A stretch of 64,000 nucleotides of DNA from Candidatus Cloacimonetes bacterium 4572_55 (lineage in GTDB: Bacteria > 4572-55): positions 124,001 to 188,000 of the forward strand of contig NBMB01000003.1 in NCBI GenBank assembly GCA_002084765.1, in the 5' to 3' direction. Below, one piece after another: positions 53,243-62,471 of this stretch. How positions within the stretch are numbered: position 1 is the first letter of the stretch; each line of letters opens with the position of its first letter. Made by a program: the position numbers and the translations under genes. The notes beneath the pieces are model-generated. The model ran no database searches. It was not told where the DNA came from and saw only the letters and a list, made by a program, of their open reading frames with translations.

Positions 53243-53316
53243 GTGAAATTTGGTTAGAAGTAGGGAAATGCCGCGTCTGCTCGTTCATCAAAAACAAAGA
53301 TGGCGCGGCATGGTGT

Positions 53317-55308
53317 TTATCGTTCCGCGGATTGTATCAAATTGACCATCAGAACAAGATCGCGTATCGACAGGATGTTGTCGTCGTCAAGGTCTGCCGC
53401 GGCAAATATATCGCCGAAGACAAAAGTGTCAAATGTGAGCAATTCTTCTGCCAACCAATCGATGTCCTCGACAGTTATCAATCCATCGCCTGTGGGGTCG
53501 CCATCCCGACGGGTCACGGTAAATTGCACGACCGTCATGTCCATTGCGTCGTCCGGGTCGGTCGCGGTAAAAGTAATCGGTTCTACGCCCGTCCATTGAA
53601 CCTGACGAACCCTGATCTGAATTGTCGATTGTGAGAGCGTCATGACCGTCAAATTTTGCGCTCCAGACCAACTCCAGACAACCTCGTCCACTCCATGATC
53701 GACATCAGCGACATACCCGGACAAGTCCACTGTGAGCGTATCGCCCAGATAAAAATCAAAATCCGGTATATCGGAAATCTGCGGGGGATCGTTGACCGGA
53801 TTCACCGTCGCGTCCACTGAAGCCAACGCCGCGCCACCGTAAGGATCAGAGACTCGGCAGACCGCTTGAGTCGTCCCATTTTGATCAGCCGCGTGGGTCG
53901 TCAATCGATAGATCGAATCGCCGACCGACTCAATCAATAGCAGATCGTTTTCATCCCAAGCAATCGTCAGACTCTCCTCCGGATCGTCTGGGTCGTCGAT
54001 GTATGGGCGCGCATCAAAATAGAAAATCGTATCTTCATCAAAATTAATCGGCGGAATTTCGCTGATCGTGGGCGGGGCGTTATTCACATTGACAATGGTT
54101 TCCGCGGGATCGCTCTCCAGCGCCCCATCGTTCACAGTCAGCTCGAACCGGAACTGACCCGGCGCGTTCGGCACTTGAAAGGTGGGGTTCATCGCGGTTG
54201 GATCATTCAGCTCGACCGGTTCTCCTTGAGTCTGTAACCACATATAAGTCAAAGGCTGCGGAGAGCCGTCCGGGTCGAAACTACCGCTGCCATCAAGCTC
54301 AACAAGTTGCCCGCGGAACGCATTGATAGAGGAATCCGTCACCGCGATCGGCGGTTGATTTGATAACACCGAGTACGTATGCGCTCTGGGATAAAAATGG
54401 CAGTACGCAGTGGTGTCCACCCCTTCGATATCCATGTCCAGATTTCTCACATAAGCAGTGGCGTAAGTCAGTCGATAATAGTTGTCGGAATTTTCTCCCA
54501 TAGGCTCAAAAAGACAGCGCATCGACAACTCGTCGTCATCCTCGTTATATTGCTCGCTCGCGTTTGGAACCGTGTCGCCGTTTGGCTCGATCCGCAGCGC
54601 GATATCATCTTGTCCAAAATTACCTGCCAGAGGGACATAAACCAACCCGTATTGGACATTTGTCCCCACGTTTTTTATACCCGCCACGTACGTATAAACC
54701 TTAAAGTTCCAGGGCAAAATCGAACCACCGCTGATATCGCCGCGAACGTCAAAACGGGCGTAAAAATAATCGGCGTCATAACCGACATAGCCATTTTGGA
54801 TATCCAGATCATCGATATCCGCGTCGTTTTCATCGGAGAAAATCGACGACCATTCTTGCGATTCCGGAAGCCAGCCGCTCACAGGGAACGCCTCGATTGT
54901 CTTTTGTCCCAGGCTGTCCTCCGCGCTCAGAAAGAAGGTAATTTCCGTACCCTCCGAAAATATGCCCAGCCCTCCGCTCCAATATCCAGGCTCCTGCCGC
55001 GCCAATGTGATATAAGACCAACTTTCACCACTATCTGTCGTCGCTTTCACGCTGACATGTGCCGCGTTATCCGAAGTCCGAACCTCGATCTGTTGAAAAT
55101 AATCCGCAACTGGCGTTGGGGGAATGAGAATAACCTCCTCAAATGTGGGCGGCACGTTGTAGTCCCGAGCCGCGCTTTCGCCCAATATGTTCGAGAAAAA
55201 AACGCTCCAGTCCACATCCGAAAACGAGGTCTCTGGATCAGCGTATCCGACCTTGACAGTCGCTATGACGATCGTGACAAGAAACAAAATAATCACTAAT
55301 TTCCGCAT
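53317..55308 (-). CDS. Secreted protein with PKD/cadherin-like domains and a dockerin
   Basis: 663 residues. A signal peptide (1-23) is followed by a beta-sandwich region (about 30-320). About 325-415 is a PKD-like domain (VELDGSGSFDPDGSPQPLTYMW cut short here, FRFELTVNDGALESDP). Two cadherin-like/tandem-95 modules (DEDTIFYFDARPYIDDPDD; GDTLTVDLSGYVADVDHGVD) lie at about 415-590. The last 60 residues form a type I dockerin with two calcium loops (DPTGDGLITVEDIDWL and AADLDDDNILSIRDLVLM). No FlgD-like tail. It may dock onto a cohesin-bearing surface protein, none of which is encoded in the window. Confidence 0.85.
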   Translation of the reverse strand: MRKLVIILFLVTIVIATVKVGYADPETSFSDVDWSVFFSNILGESAARDYNVPPTFEEVILIPPTPVADYFQQIEVRTSDNAAHVSVKATTDSGESWSYITLARQEPGYWSGGLGIFSEGTEITFFLSAEDSLGQKTIEAFPVSGWLPESQEWSSIFSDENDADIDDLDIQNGYVGYDADYFYARFDVRGDISGGSILPWNFKVYTYVAGIKNVGTNVQYGLVYVPLAGNFGQDDIALRIEPNGDTVPNASEQYNEDDDELSMRCLFEPMGENSDNYYRLTYATAYVRNLDMDIEGVDTTAYCHFYPRAHTYSVLSNQPPIAVTDSSINAFRGQLVELDGSGSFDPDGSPQPLTYMWLQTQGEPVELNDPTAMNPTFQVPNAPGQFRFELTVNDGALESDPAETIVNVNNAPPTISEIPPINFDEDTIFYFDARPYIDDPDDPEESLTIAWDENDLLLIESVGDSIYRLTTHAADQNGTTQAVCRVSDPYGGAALASVDATVNPVNDPPQISDIPDFDFYLGDTLTVDLSGYVADVDHGVDEVVWSWSGAQNLTVMTLSQSTIQIRVRQVQWTGVEPITFTATDPDDAMDMTVVQFTVTRRDGDPTGDGLITVEDIDWLAEELLTFDTFVFGDIFAAADLDDDNILSIRDLVLMVNLIQSAER

Positions 55309-55350
55309 AAAATCTCCTTTCTTCGAAAGTATATACGTATTGATCGTTAA

Positions 55351-55866
55351 TTAATCCATAAAAAAATATATTCGCCAATTTTGTCGATGCTCAGGGATTT
55401 TCCATGAGAGCAACATGGGCGGATAGCGACTGGGGTCCCCCGGCTTTTTCAACAAGCGCATGCCAGCTTGACTGGGGCTTTGATCCGCCTTGACATTGTT
55501 ACACCGTTTGCACGCGGCAACGACATTTTCCCAGCTATCTCCCCCCCCTTTTGAGCGAGGAGTGATATGATCCAGGGTCAACTCGCCGGCGGGAGGCTTG
55601 TTCCCGCAATATTGGCAGGTAAATTTATCTCGCCGAAGAATATTGCGTCGATTAAAAGAAACTTTCAACTTCCTCCGACGGATCAATTTATATAGACGAA
55701 TAATGCTTGGCGTCGGGAGATTCAACTTTTCTGAATGGATATGACTCTGGTCGCTGTCAATCACTTCAGCTTTATTCTTAAAAATCAATCGGATCGCCCG
55801 ACGACCGTCGCAAATATTGAGCGGCTCATAGTTTTGATTGAGAACCAACACACTCATTTTTCGCAT
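55351..55866 (-). CDS. HNH endonuclease family protein
   Basis: 171 residues from the ATG at 55866 (gggga site upstream). MRKMSVLVLNQNYEPLNICD is the usual opening of this conserved HNH family. The zinc-type HNH motif reads CQYCGNKPPAGELTLDHITP, then RSKGGGDSWENVVAACKRCN. DHxxP supplies the catalytic His, and the two CxxC pairs hold the structural zinc. The C-terminal SWKIPEHRQNWRIYFF is also family-typical. Likely a non-specific or repair-linked nuclease. The biological role of the family is not settled. Confidence 0.88.
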   Translation of the reverse strand: MRKMSVLVLNQNYEPLNICDGRRAIRLIFKNKAEVIDSDQSHIHSEKLNLPTPSIIRLYKLIRRRKLKVSFNRRNILRRDKFTCQYCGNKPPAGELTLDHITPRSKGGGDSWENVVAACKRCNNVKADQSPSQAGMRLLKKPGDPSRYPPMLLSWKIPEHRQNWRIYFFMD

Positions 55867-56134
55867 AATTTTCCCCGACGAATTTATGCTGACGTGCATT
55901 ACGTTTATTGCTTGACGGATCCCATAAACCCGTCTTAATAAAATATATATAAAATACTTGGCGTCGCAAGGGTATATTTGATATTTTAATTTAATGACAA
56001 AGTGAACAGAATTGGCTGAATTATAGTATCCATGCGGTTTACTTTTTTTGATATGCCTCACAGAGTTCTCTAACTTCCGTAAAATAAACAACTTACCCAA
56101 TCAACTCAACCAATAAAGAGAAAGGAAAGCTGAA

Positions 56135-58096
56135 ATGATCGAATTATCTGTCATTATTCCAATCTATAACGAAGCGGAAAATTTGCCGGAGCTTTATCGC
56201 CGTTTGCGACAGACCCTTGACGCTATTTCCCGAACGTATGAACTTATTTTTGTCGATGACGGCAGTGCTGACCAGAGCGTAGAGCTGCTGACGCGCTACA
56301 GTCAAACTGACGAGCGATTGATCACGATTCGATTGGCGCGGAATTTCGGACAACATGCGGCTATTTGCGCGGGCTTTGATCGGGCAAAGGGGGAAATTCT
56401 CATCACCCTGGACGGTGATCTCCAAAATCCGCCGGAGGAGATCCCCAAGCTGATCTCGATTATTGATCAGGGATATGACGCGGCTGTGGGCTGGCGGCAG
56501 AATCGGCAGGATTCTTGGTTCCGAAAGCTCGCGTCTCTTGCGGTGAATCGAGCGTTAAACCGAATTTTAGAAACCGATTTGCATGATTACGGCTGTATGT
56601 TGCGCGCATATCGTCGCCCTGTGGTAGAAATGATGAGACAAATTCGTGATAAAAGTTTATTTATTCCTGCAACTGCCGCATGGTTGCAAGTGAAAACTAA
56701 AGAGATACCAATCAAGCATGAAGCGCGCCCAGGAGGAAAGTCAAAATATCCCTTATTGCGCCTAATTCGACTCAATTTTGATCTGTTGACTTCTGTCTCC
56801 CTCCTGCCGATTCAACTGATCGGCGGATCGGGATTGTGCCTATCTATTTTCGGCGCGATCATCGCCCTGTACGCGACTTTTCAAGGCTCGCAGAATCGCA
56901 GCGTATTATATATTTCGGCTCTGTTATGCATTCTGTTCGGCGCAGTTCTTCTCTCGCTCGGGATTCTCGGCGAATATATGGGTCGTATGTATCGCCAGGT
57001 CCGGAGCCAGCCTCTTTATCTTATAAAAGAGGTGAGAGAAATAAAAGAGGTGAGAGAAATAAAAGAGGTGAGAGAAATAAAAGAGGTGAGAGAAATAAAA
57101 GAGGTGAGAGAAATAAAAGAGGTGAGAGAAAAAAAGAAATCGGTTGATCGGAAACGGGTGGTCCTATTCGGTTATCACGATATTGGCTATGTGGCACTGC
57201 AGACGCTGCTGAATTTGGATCACATCAATGTGGTTGCGGTCGTCACGCATCCCGACGATACGCAGGAAAATATCTGGTTTCGGAGTGTGCGAGAGCGTTC
57301 TTTTCAGAACTGCATCCCTGTGTATCAACCGAATAACGTCAACGCGCCGGAGTTGGTGGTCCAAATTCAAGGCTATCATCCGGACTTGCTGATCTCGGCT
57401 CATTTTCGACAGATATTATCCAAAGAATTGCTGCAAACCGCGTCTCTCGGAGGGATCAACCTTCATGCCTCGATGCTTCCGAAATATCGCGGGCGCGCGC
57501 CGATCAATTGGGCGATTGTCAATGGAGAAAGCGAGACCGGTCTCACCATGCACATCATGGAAAGACGGGTGGACCGCGGACCCATCATTATCCAGCAACG
57601 CGTTCCGATTGGATTCAAAGACACGGCTCTGGACCTGTATAAAAAAATCTGCGAAATTATCCCCGAAATTTTGACAGAGGGGCTGTCCCGCAGATTTAAT
57701 CCCGCTTTTATTCCGACCCGTCAAGATGAGTCCCGGGCGACAAAATACCCAGGTCGAATCCCTGAAGACGGCAAGATCGATTGGAATTGCCCAGCTATAG
57801 AAATTTACAACCTGATCCGAGCGGTGACGCGTCCCTATCCGGGCGCATTCTGTCAGTCAAAAGAGGGTCTCCAATTATATGTTTGGAAAGCCGATCTTAC
57901 TGGAGATAAGCCCGACCTATCTCCAGGCATATCTCCAGGAAAGATCGTGAGTTGGGAGGGTAATTGTCCGATTGTGCAGACCGGAAAAGGCGGAATAATC
58001 CTGCTTGAGTACAGCCTTCCATATAATTGCGAGCAAATCCAGGACTTTTTCCTGAGTGAAAATCTGGCAAAAAAGAATCAAATTCCTAATCTGTGA
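56135..58096 (+). CDS. ArnC-like glycosyltransferase fused to ArnA/Fmt-like formyltransferase
   Basis: 653 residues. About 1-230 is a GT2 polyprenol-phosphate glycosyltransferase (LSVIIPIYNEAENLPEL, LIFVDDGSADQS, TLDGDLQNPPEEIP), followed by two membrane helices (about 232-262 and 268-290) as in ArnC/DPM-like enzymes. Residues 297-332 are six exact IKEVRE repeats. About 341-653 is a formyltransferase of the ArnA/Fmt family with the Asn-His-Asp set (GGINLHASMLPKYRGRAP ... RVDRGPII). In E. coli, ArnA formylates UDP-Ara4N and ArnC moves the product to undecaprenyl phosphate. The fusion would couple those steps at the membrane (inference). The last codons are dispersed-repeat sequence. Confidence 0.9.
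   Translation: MIELSVIIPIYNEAENLPELYRRLRQTLDAISRTYELIFVDDGSADQSVELLTRYSQTDERLITIRLARNFGQHAAICAGFDRAKGEILITLDGDLQNPPEEIPKLISIIDQGYDAAVGWRQNRQDSWFRKLASLAVNRALNRILETDLHDYGCMLRAYRRPVVEMMRQIRDKSLFIPATAAWLQVKTKEIPIKHEARPGGKSKYPLLRLIRLNFDLLTSVSLLPIQLIGGSGLCLSIFGAIIALYATFQGSQNRSVLYISALLCILFGAVLLSLGILGEYMGRMYRQVRSQPLYLIKEVREIKEVREIKEVREIKEVREIKEVREIKEVREKKKSVDRKRVVLFGYHDIGYVALQTLLNLDHINVVAVVTHPDDTQENIWFRSVRERSFQNCIPVYQPNNVNAPELVVQIQGYHPDLLISAHFRQILSKELLQTASLGGINLHASMLPKYRGRAPINWAIVNGESETGLTMHIMERRVDRGPIIIQQRVPIGFKDTALDLYKKICEIIPEILTEGLSRRFNPAFIPTRQDESRATKYPGRIPEDGKIDWNCPAIEIYNLIRAVTRPYPGAFCQSKEGLQLYVWKADLTGDKPDLSPGISPGKIVSWEGNCPIVQTGKGGIILLEYSLPYNCEQIQDFFLSENLAKKNQIPNL
57023..57130 (+). repeat. In-frame 18-bp tandem repeat (six copies) linking two enzyme domains
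   Basis: Six units of ATAAAAGAGGTGAGAGAA, identical at the DNA level, encode IKEVRE six times. Perfect identity implies recent expansion or active slippage. Copy-number change keeps the frame and only alters linker length. Confidence 0.95.
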
Positions 58097-58125
58097 TAAT
58101 CTGCGTAATCTGCGGACCGAGTTTG
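58074..58125 (+). repeat. Dispersed repeat overlapping the end of the fusion gene
   Basis: A partial copy of the AATCTGCGTAATCTGCGGA family. Its left part encodes the last residues and stop codon of the glycosyltransferase-formyltransferase gene. The rest lies in the 166-bp gap before gltX. Confidence 0.7.
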
Positions 58126-58162
58126 GGCGGACTAAATTTTGTCATCCCATAGAAATCACGTC

Positions 58163-58191
58163 TTGACAAAATAAAAAAAATCTGGCATAAT
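58163..58191 (+). promoter_or_regulatory. Promoter of gltX
   Basis: TTGACA (58163-58168), 17-bp spacer, CATAAT (58186-58191), about 70 bp upstream of the gltX ATG. Near-consensus sigma-70 boxes. Confidence 0.75.
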
Positions 58192-58262
58192 CACCTCTGT
58201 TGTATTCGAGTAAGTATCAAATTTGTTGTTTTTTTTGATTGTTTTTTGCACTGGAGGAAATC

Positions 58263-59762
58263 ATGACGCGGCATACATCGACTTGCCAAAATAGAGGGGT
58301 CGAGGAAACGGAAACAAACGAGATACGGGCGCGTTTTGCTCCCAGTCCTACTGGACATCTGCATGTGGGCGTAGCAAGAACCGCGATTCTGAACTGGTTG
58401 TTTGTCAGGCATCATAAAGGGAAATTTATCCTACGCGTGGAGGATACGGATCAAGCTCGGTCTTCCAGAGAGTCGGAAATGAAAATCATAGAAGATTTGC
58501 GCCAATTGGGGACAGACTGGGACGAGGGTCCCGATATCGGGGGACAATTTGGACCATATCGTCAAACGGAGCGGCTTGATATGTATCGAGAAGTCGCGGA
58601 GACTCTGCTCAAAAAAGGCGCGGCATATCGCTGTTTTTTGTCGCAGGAGGAGGTCGATTCTCGACGGGAACAGGCTCTTGCCTCGGGTGAGTCCACGATT
58701 CTCCGAAGCCCTTACCGAGACGCTTTGGAAGAGGTTTGGCAAGAAAAACTCGCGGCGGGAGAGGTCCCGACGATTCGCCTGAAAGTTCCTGACTATCTTG
58801 AGGAGGTTGTTTTTAACGATCTGATAAAAGGCGAAATACGCTTCAAAGCCGAGACGATCCCGGAGTTCGTCATGCTGCGCGCGAACCAAACCCCATCATA
58901 TAATTTCGCTGTGTCGGTGGACGACGCTTTAATGAAGATCAGCCATGTCATTCGAGGCGACGACCATCTGACAAATACGCCAAAACAGATTCTGGTCTAT
59001 CGGGCTATGGGTGTTGAATCACCGCTTTTCGCTCATATTCCTATGATCCTGGGAGCGGATCGATCCAAGCTCTCCAAGCGGCACGGATCGGTCTCTGTCG
59101 GGCAATTTATGGAGGAAGGGTATCTGCCCCAGGCTCTGGTCAATTTTCTCAGCCTGTTGAGCTGGTCGTCGGAAAGCAAGGAGGAAATCCTATCTATGGA
59201 TCGCTTAATCGATGAGATCGATCTGGATCGTATTTCCTCCAGCGCGGCGATTTTTGATCGATCCAAATTGGGCTGGATGAACGGACAGTATATCCGAGGG
59301 ATGGACGAGGAGGATTTTATCCGATCCGCCTTGCCTTTTCTGAAAAAAGCAGGGAGGCCCGCGGATGATTCGGAAATCACACGGAAAATCTTGCTGTCGA
59401 TTCAAAGCAAAATCGAGACGCTCCAGCAGATCGATCACCATGTATCGGTCTTTTACGACGATGATACGACTCCTGACAGCGACGCGGATGCAATTGCCCA
59501 AACTGAGGAGAGCCAAAGGATTTATCGGGCTTTTGTCGAAGAAGCGGGAAAAGTCGATCTTCTTGATCTGAAAGGATTCCGGTCTGTCATGAAAAATGTT
59601 CAGAAGAAAAGCGGGGTCAAGGGCAAACATCTATGGATGCCGATACGAGTGGGATTGACCGGTAAAACGCAAGGTCCCGACCTCCCGATTATTATAGAGA
59701 CATTGGGAAAAGAGCACTGTATAAAACGGGTTCGACGGTTTATACAACAAGAAATATCTTGA
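58263..59762 (+). CDS. gltX: Glutamyl-tRNA synthetase
   Basis: 499 residues from the ATG at 58263, preferred over an upstream ATG because ggagg lies just before it. Class I synthetase charging tRNA-Glu (and possibly tRNA-Gln). The HIGH signature is APSPTGHLHVGVART and the KMSKS signature is DRSKLSKRHGS. ILRVEDTDQARS and HVIRGDDHLTNTPKQ are further family marks. The C-terminal anticodon-binding part ends PIIIETLGKEHCIKRV. Length is normal. No tRNA genes are nearby. Confidence 0.97.
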   Translation: MTRHTSTCQNRGVEETETNEIRARFAPSPTGHLHVGVARTAILNWLFVRHHKGKFILRVEDTDQARSSRESEMKIIEDLRQLGTDWDEGPDIGGQFGPYRQTERLDMYREVAETLLKKGAAYRCFLSQEEVDSRREQALASGESTILRSPYRDALEEVWQEKLAAGEVPTIRLKVPDYLEEVVFNDLIKGEIRFKAETIPEFVMLRANQTPSYNFAVSVDDALMKISHVIRGDDHLTNTPKQILVYRAMGVESPLFAHIPMILGADRSKLSKRHGSVSVGQFMEEGYLPQALVNFLSLLSWSSESKEEILSMDRLIDEIDLDRISSSAAIFDRSKLGWMNGQYIRGMDEEDFIRSALPFLKKAGRPADDSEITRKILLSIQSKIETLQQIDHHVSVFYDDDTTPDSDADAIAQTEESQRIYRAFVEEAGKVDLLDLKGFRSVMKNVQKKSGVKGKHLWMPIRVGLTGKTQGPDLPIIIETLGKEHCIKRVRRFIQQEIS

Positions 59763-59904
59763 AATTCACGCATGAGCGGCTATCTTAAATATGTGCCATT
59801 ATGTATCGTATGGACGCATTTTTTTTAATTTTTTTGGCAAATTTGCTACAGATCTCCGCGCTCTGTGGCGAACGGCCAAACCAGAACATTGCAAAGGAGG
59901 ATCT

Positions 59905-60429
59905 ATGAAAAAAATTTTATCTCTTCTCACAGCCATTTTGTTTCTAACTGTTTGGGGCGGATGTTCTTCCGTTTCGGTTCACTCCGATTACGACCCCGAC
60001 GTCGATTTCTTTCTTTTTGAAGGTTACGATTGGCTTAAGCCCCCGAATAATCTGAAGGTGAACTATCGTAACAAATTGGAAAATAAGAAGATCATAAAAG
60101 CTATCGAAGGCGAGCTGAATCGGAAAGGATACCACAAAAAGACATCGAAAAAACCCGATTTCCTGATCACTTTTCATCTAAATGTGGTGAATAAAGTGGA
60201 AGTAACGGATTGGGGGTATTCGTATCGACGCGGGCGTTCCTGGGTCAAACGAATTGAGACAGAACCTTATAAAGAGAAAACGCTGGTTCTGGACATTATC
60301 GATCCGGTTAGCAAGGAACTGATCTGGCGGGGATGGGACCAAAGTAAACTCCGACCTGGAGATGCGGACCATACTGTCGCTGAGTTTGTCAGACAAATTT
60401 TGAGGGATTTTCCACCGGAAGAAAATTAG
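59905..60429 (+). CDS. DUF4136-like outer lipoprotein
   Basis: 174 residues from the ATG at 59905 (ribosome site aaggagg). A lipoprotein signal MKKILSLLTAILFLTVWGGC has Cys20 as the modified residue. The body matches small DUF4136 proteins (SVHSDYDPDVDFFLFEGYDW, KPDFLITFHLNV, TLVLDIIDPVSKELIWRGW). Periplasmic or outer-membrane location expected, function unknown. A short repeat remnant precedes it (ctccgcgctctgtgg). Confidence 0.85.
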   Translation: MKKILSLLTAILFLTVWGGCSSVSVHSDYDPDVDFFLFEGYDWLKPPNNLKVNYRNKLENKKIIKAIEGELNRKGYHKKTSKKPDFLITFHLNVVNKVEVTDWGYSYRRGRSWVKRIETEPYKEKTLVLDIIDPVSKELIWRGWDQSKLRPGDADHTVAEFVRQILRDFPPEEN

Positions 60430-60448
60430 GGAATAGCCAGTTAGCCTA

Positions 60449-60510
60449 CATTTCTTAATCTGTGATAATCTGCATAATCTGCGGATCAAGTTCCGTGATG
60501 ACGGATAATT
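60449..60510 (+). repeat. Dispersed repeat copy between lipoprotein and pfk
   Basis: Partial copy of the same family (AATCTGTGATAATCTGCATA, then CTGCGGATCAAGTTCCGTGA) directly downstream of the lipoprotein gene. Confidence 0.7.
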
Positions 60511-60555
60511 CAAGTTAGATATTATTAAGAGAATTATATATACAAGGAGAGAATC

Positions 60556-61573
60556 ATGAGTAAAAAGCGGATCGGTCTTTTGACAGGCGGCGGGGACTGC
60601 CCAGGTTTAAACGCGGTGATCCGAGGTGTCACAAAGGCGGCGATTAATTTGCATAACATCGAAACTGTCGGCTTTTATGATGGATTTCAGGGATTGATCG
60701 AAAAACGTTACAGCATTTTGAGCCTGGAGGATGTCTCTGGAATTTTGCATCAGGGCGGCACGATTTTGGGTACGAGCAATAAAGCCAACCCTTTTTCTTA
60801 CACGATCAAAGAGGGAACCAAGAATACGACAATCGACGTATCGGACGATTGTATGGAATTGTATAAAGGTCTGGGACTGGACGCTCTGGTATGCGCGGGT
60901 GGAGATGGAACCATGTCTATCGCAGGGCAGTTGGCAGAAAAAGGAGCGCGCGTCATCGGAATGCCGAAGACAATCGATAAGGATTTGATGGAGACAGACA
61001 CCACTTTTGGCTTCGATTCTGCCAGATCAAGCGTCACTGACGCGATTGACCGGATCCACACTACGGCGAAGTCGCATCATCGGGTGATGCTGGTCGAGGT
61101 GATGGGAAGGAATGCAGGGTGGCTGGCGTTAGAATCCGGAGTTGCAGGCGGCGGCGATATTATTATCATTCCAGAAATTCCAAGTGGTTAAAAAAATTGT
61201 GGCTGATAGCCCGGAACCGATTCGTTTGGGCGGCGTCAGCCATGAGATCGCGCATCAGATTGAGGCAAGATCGGATATTGAGTGTCGGGTGGCGATTCTG
61301 GGTCATCTGCAACGGGGAGGCGCGCCAACGTCGGCTGATCGAATCCTCGGAACAGAGGTTGCCGTAAAAGCGGTGGACATGGTCGTTAATGAGAAATTTA
61401 ACCACATGGTCGCTATTCAGGGAAATATGTTGGTCGAAGTTCCGATTGAAAAAGTGATGAATAAACAGAGATTGGTTCCGTGGGACTGCAGCTTGATCAA
61501 AGCTGGCTTGGCTGTCGGTATGAATTTTGGGGTGAGAGAAAAACAATTGTTGAATTGCAACGAAAAGGAGTGA
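60556..61573 (+). pseudogene. pfkA: 6-phosphofructokinase, split by a frameshift with loss of internal residues
   Basis: The first 211 codons encode a normal PFK N-terminal part (RIGLLTGGGDCPGLNAVIRG, CAGGDGTMSIAGQL, PKTIDKDLMETDTTFGFDSA, MLVEVMGRNAGWLAL) and stop after IIIIPEIPSG at 61189-61191. The C-terminal part continues in another frame: VVKKIVADSPEPIRLGG ... ILGHLQRGGAPTSADRIL ... MNKQRLVPWDC. Between PEIP and LGHLQRGG about 38 residues are present, where relatives have roughly 50-60, so a short deletion and a frameshift coincide. GGDG with PKTID suggests an ATP-type enzyme of mixed class. TIDKD replaces the usual TIDND. If the sequence is right, the enzyme is dead. gpmA starts 4 bp later. 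Confidence 0.85.
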
Positions 61574-61577
61574 CTCG

Positions 61578-62336
61578 GTGAAAAAATTGGTGTTGTTAAG
61601 ACATGGTCAAAGCACATGGAATAAGGAGAATCGATTTACCGGCTGGACCGACGTCGATCTTTCCGAAAATGGGATTGAAGAGGCCAAAAATTCCGGACAT
61701 CTGCTGAAAGAAGGCGGTTATACATTTGATATCGCCTTTACCTCGGTATTAAAGCGGGCAATCCGCACGCTGTGGATCACACAGGATATCATGGACTTAA
61801 TGTGGATTCCAGTCTATCGTCATTGGCGGCTAAATGAGCGTCACTACGGCGCGTTGCAGGGATTAAACAAAGCCGAGATCGCGGCAAAACATGGCGAGGA
61901 TCAGGTTCTAATCTGGCGTCGAAGCTATGATATTCAGCCCCCGTCGTTAGAAAAAGAGGATTCTCGCTATCCAGGGCATGACCCCCGTTATCAAAATTTG
62001 ACGGAAAATGAACTGCCTCTGGCAGAATGCCTGAAAGATACAGTCCATCGATTTTTGTCCTATTGGAATGAAACGATCGCGCCGACGGTCAAGTCTGAGA
62101 AAAAAGTGATTATCGTTGCGCACGGCAATTCGCTGCGGGCTTTGGTGAAGTATCTGGATAATATACCAGATGACGAGATCGTCCGACTGAACATCCCGAC
62201 CGGAATTCCGCTGGTCTATGAGCTGAACGACGACGATCTTAGTCCGATCACGCATTATTATCTCGGAGATCCGGATGAGCTAAAAAAGGCGACAGAGTCG
62301 GTAGCCAATCAAGGCAAAGCCGCGTCCGCTGCGTGA
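61578..62336 (+). CDS. gpmA: 2,3-bisphosphoglycerate-dependent phosphoglycerate mutase
   Basis: 252 residues from a GTG start with aaaggag 8 bp upstream. It interconverts 3- and 2-phosphoglycerate. [20 protein letters not shown] carries the phosphorylated His, [15 protein letters not shown] the substrate loop, and [16 protein letters not shown] the second His. The size and C-terminal tail fit the dPGM type. It follows the disrupted pfk by 4 bp in one transcription unit and ends at a strong terminator. Confidence 0.96.
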   Translation: MKKLVLLRHGQSTWNKENRFTGWTDVDLSENGIEEAKNSGHLLKEGGYTFDIAFTSVLKRAIRTLWITQDIMDLMWIPVYRHWRLNERHYGALQGLNKAEIAAKHGEDQVLIWRRSYDIQPPSLEKEDSRYPGHDPRYQNLTENELPLAECLKDTVHRFLSYWNETIAPTVKSEKKVIIVAHGNSLRALVKYLDNIPDDEIVRLNIPTGIPLVYELNDDDLSPITHYYLGDPDELKKATESVANQGKAASAA

Positions 62337-62366
62337 TCTCAAGGATTTTTTTGAAACCCTAAGTTG

Positions 62367-62400
62367 AAACCCTAAGGGTCTTAAAGACCCTTAGGGTTTT
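62367..62400 (+). terminator. Terminator after gpmA
   Basis: AAACCCTAAGGGTCTT and AAGACCCTTAGGGTTT are perfect 16-bp complements with a minimal loop, ending in a T tract. A further half copy (AAACCCTAAG) lies just upstream. It should work in both directions. Confidence 0.8.
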
Positions 62401-62471
62401 AGGATTTCGGATCAAATCCTAAAAACATCAGATAATCTCTTGAAAGTCGAATTTCTAAATCGTAATACTCC

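Noticed and set aside
53268-53311. ATGCCGCG/CGCGGCAT inverted repeat as terminator of the PKD/dockerin gene
   Set aside because: Only 8-bp arms, a long loop and no U-tract on the minus strand.
54379-55299. Long plus-strand frame of 306 codons
   Set aside because: It is the shadow of the PKD/dockerin gene; composition (many Ile, Arg, His) is typical of antisense frames.
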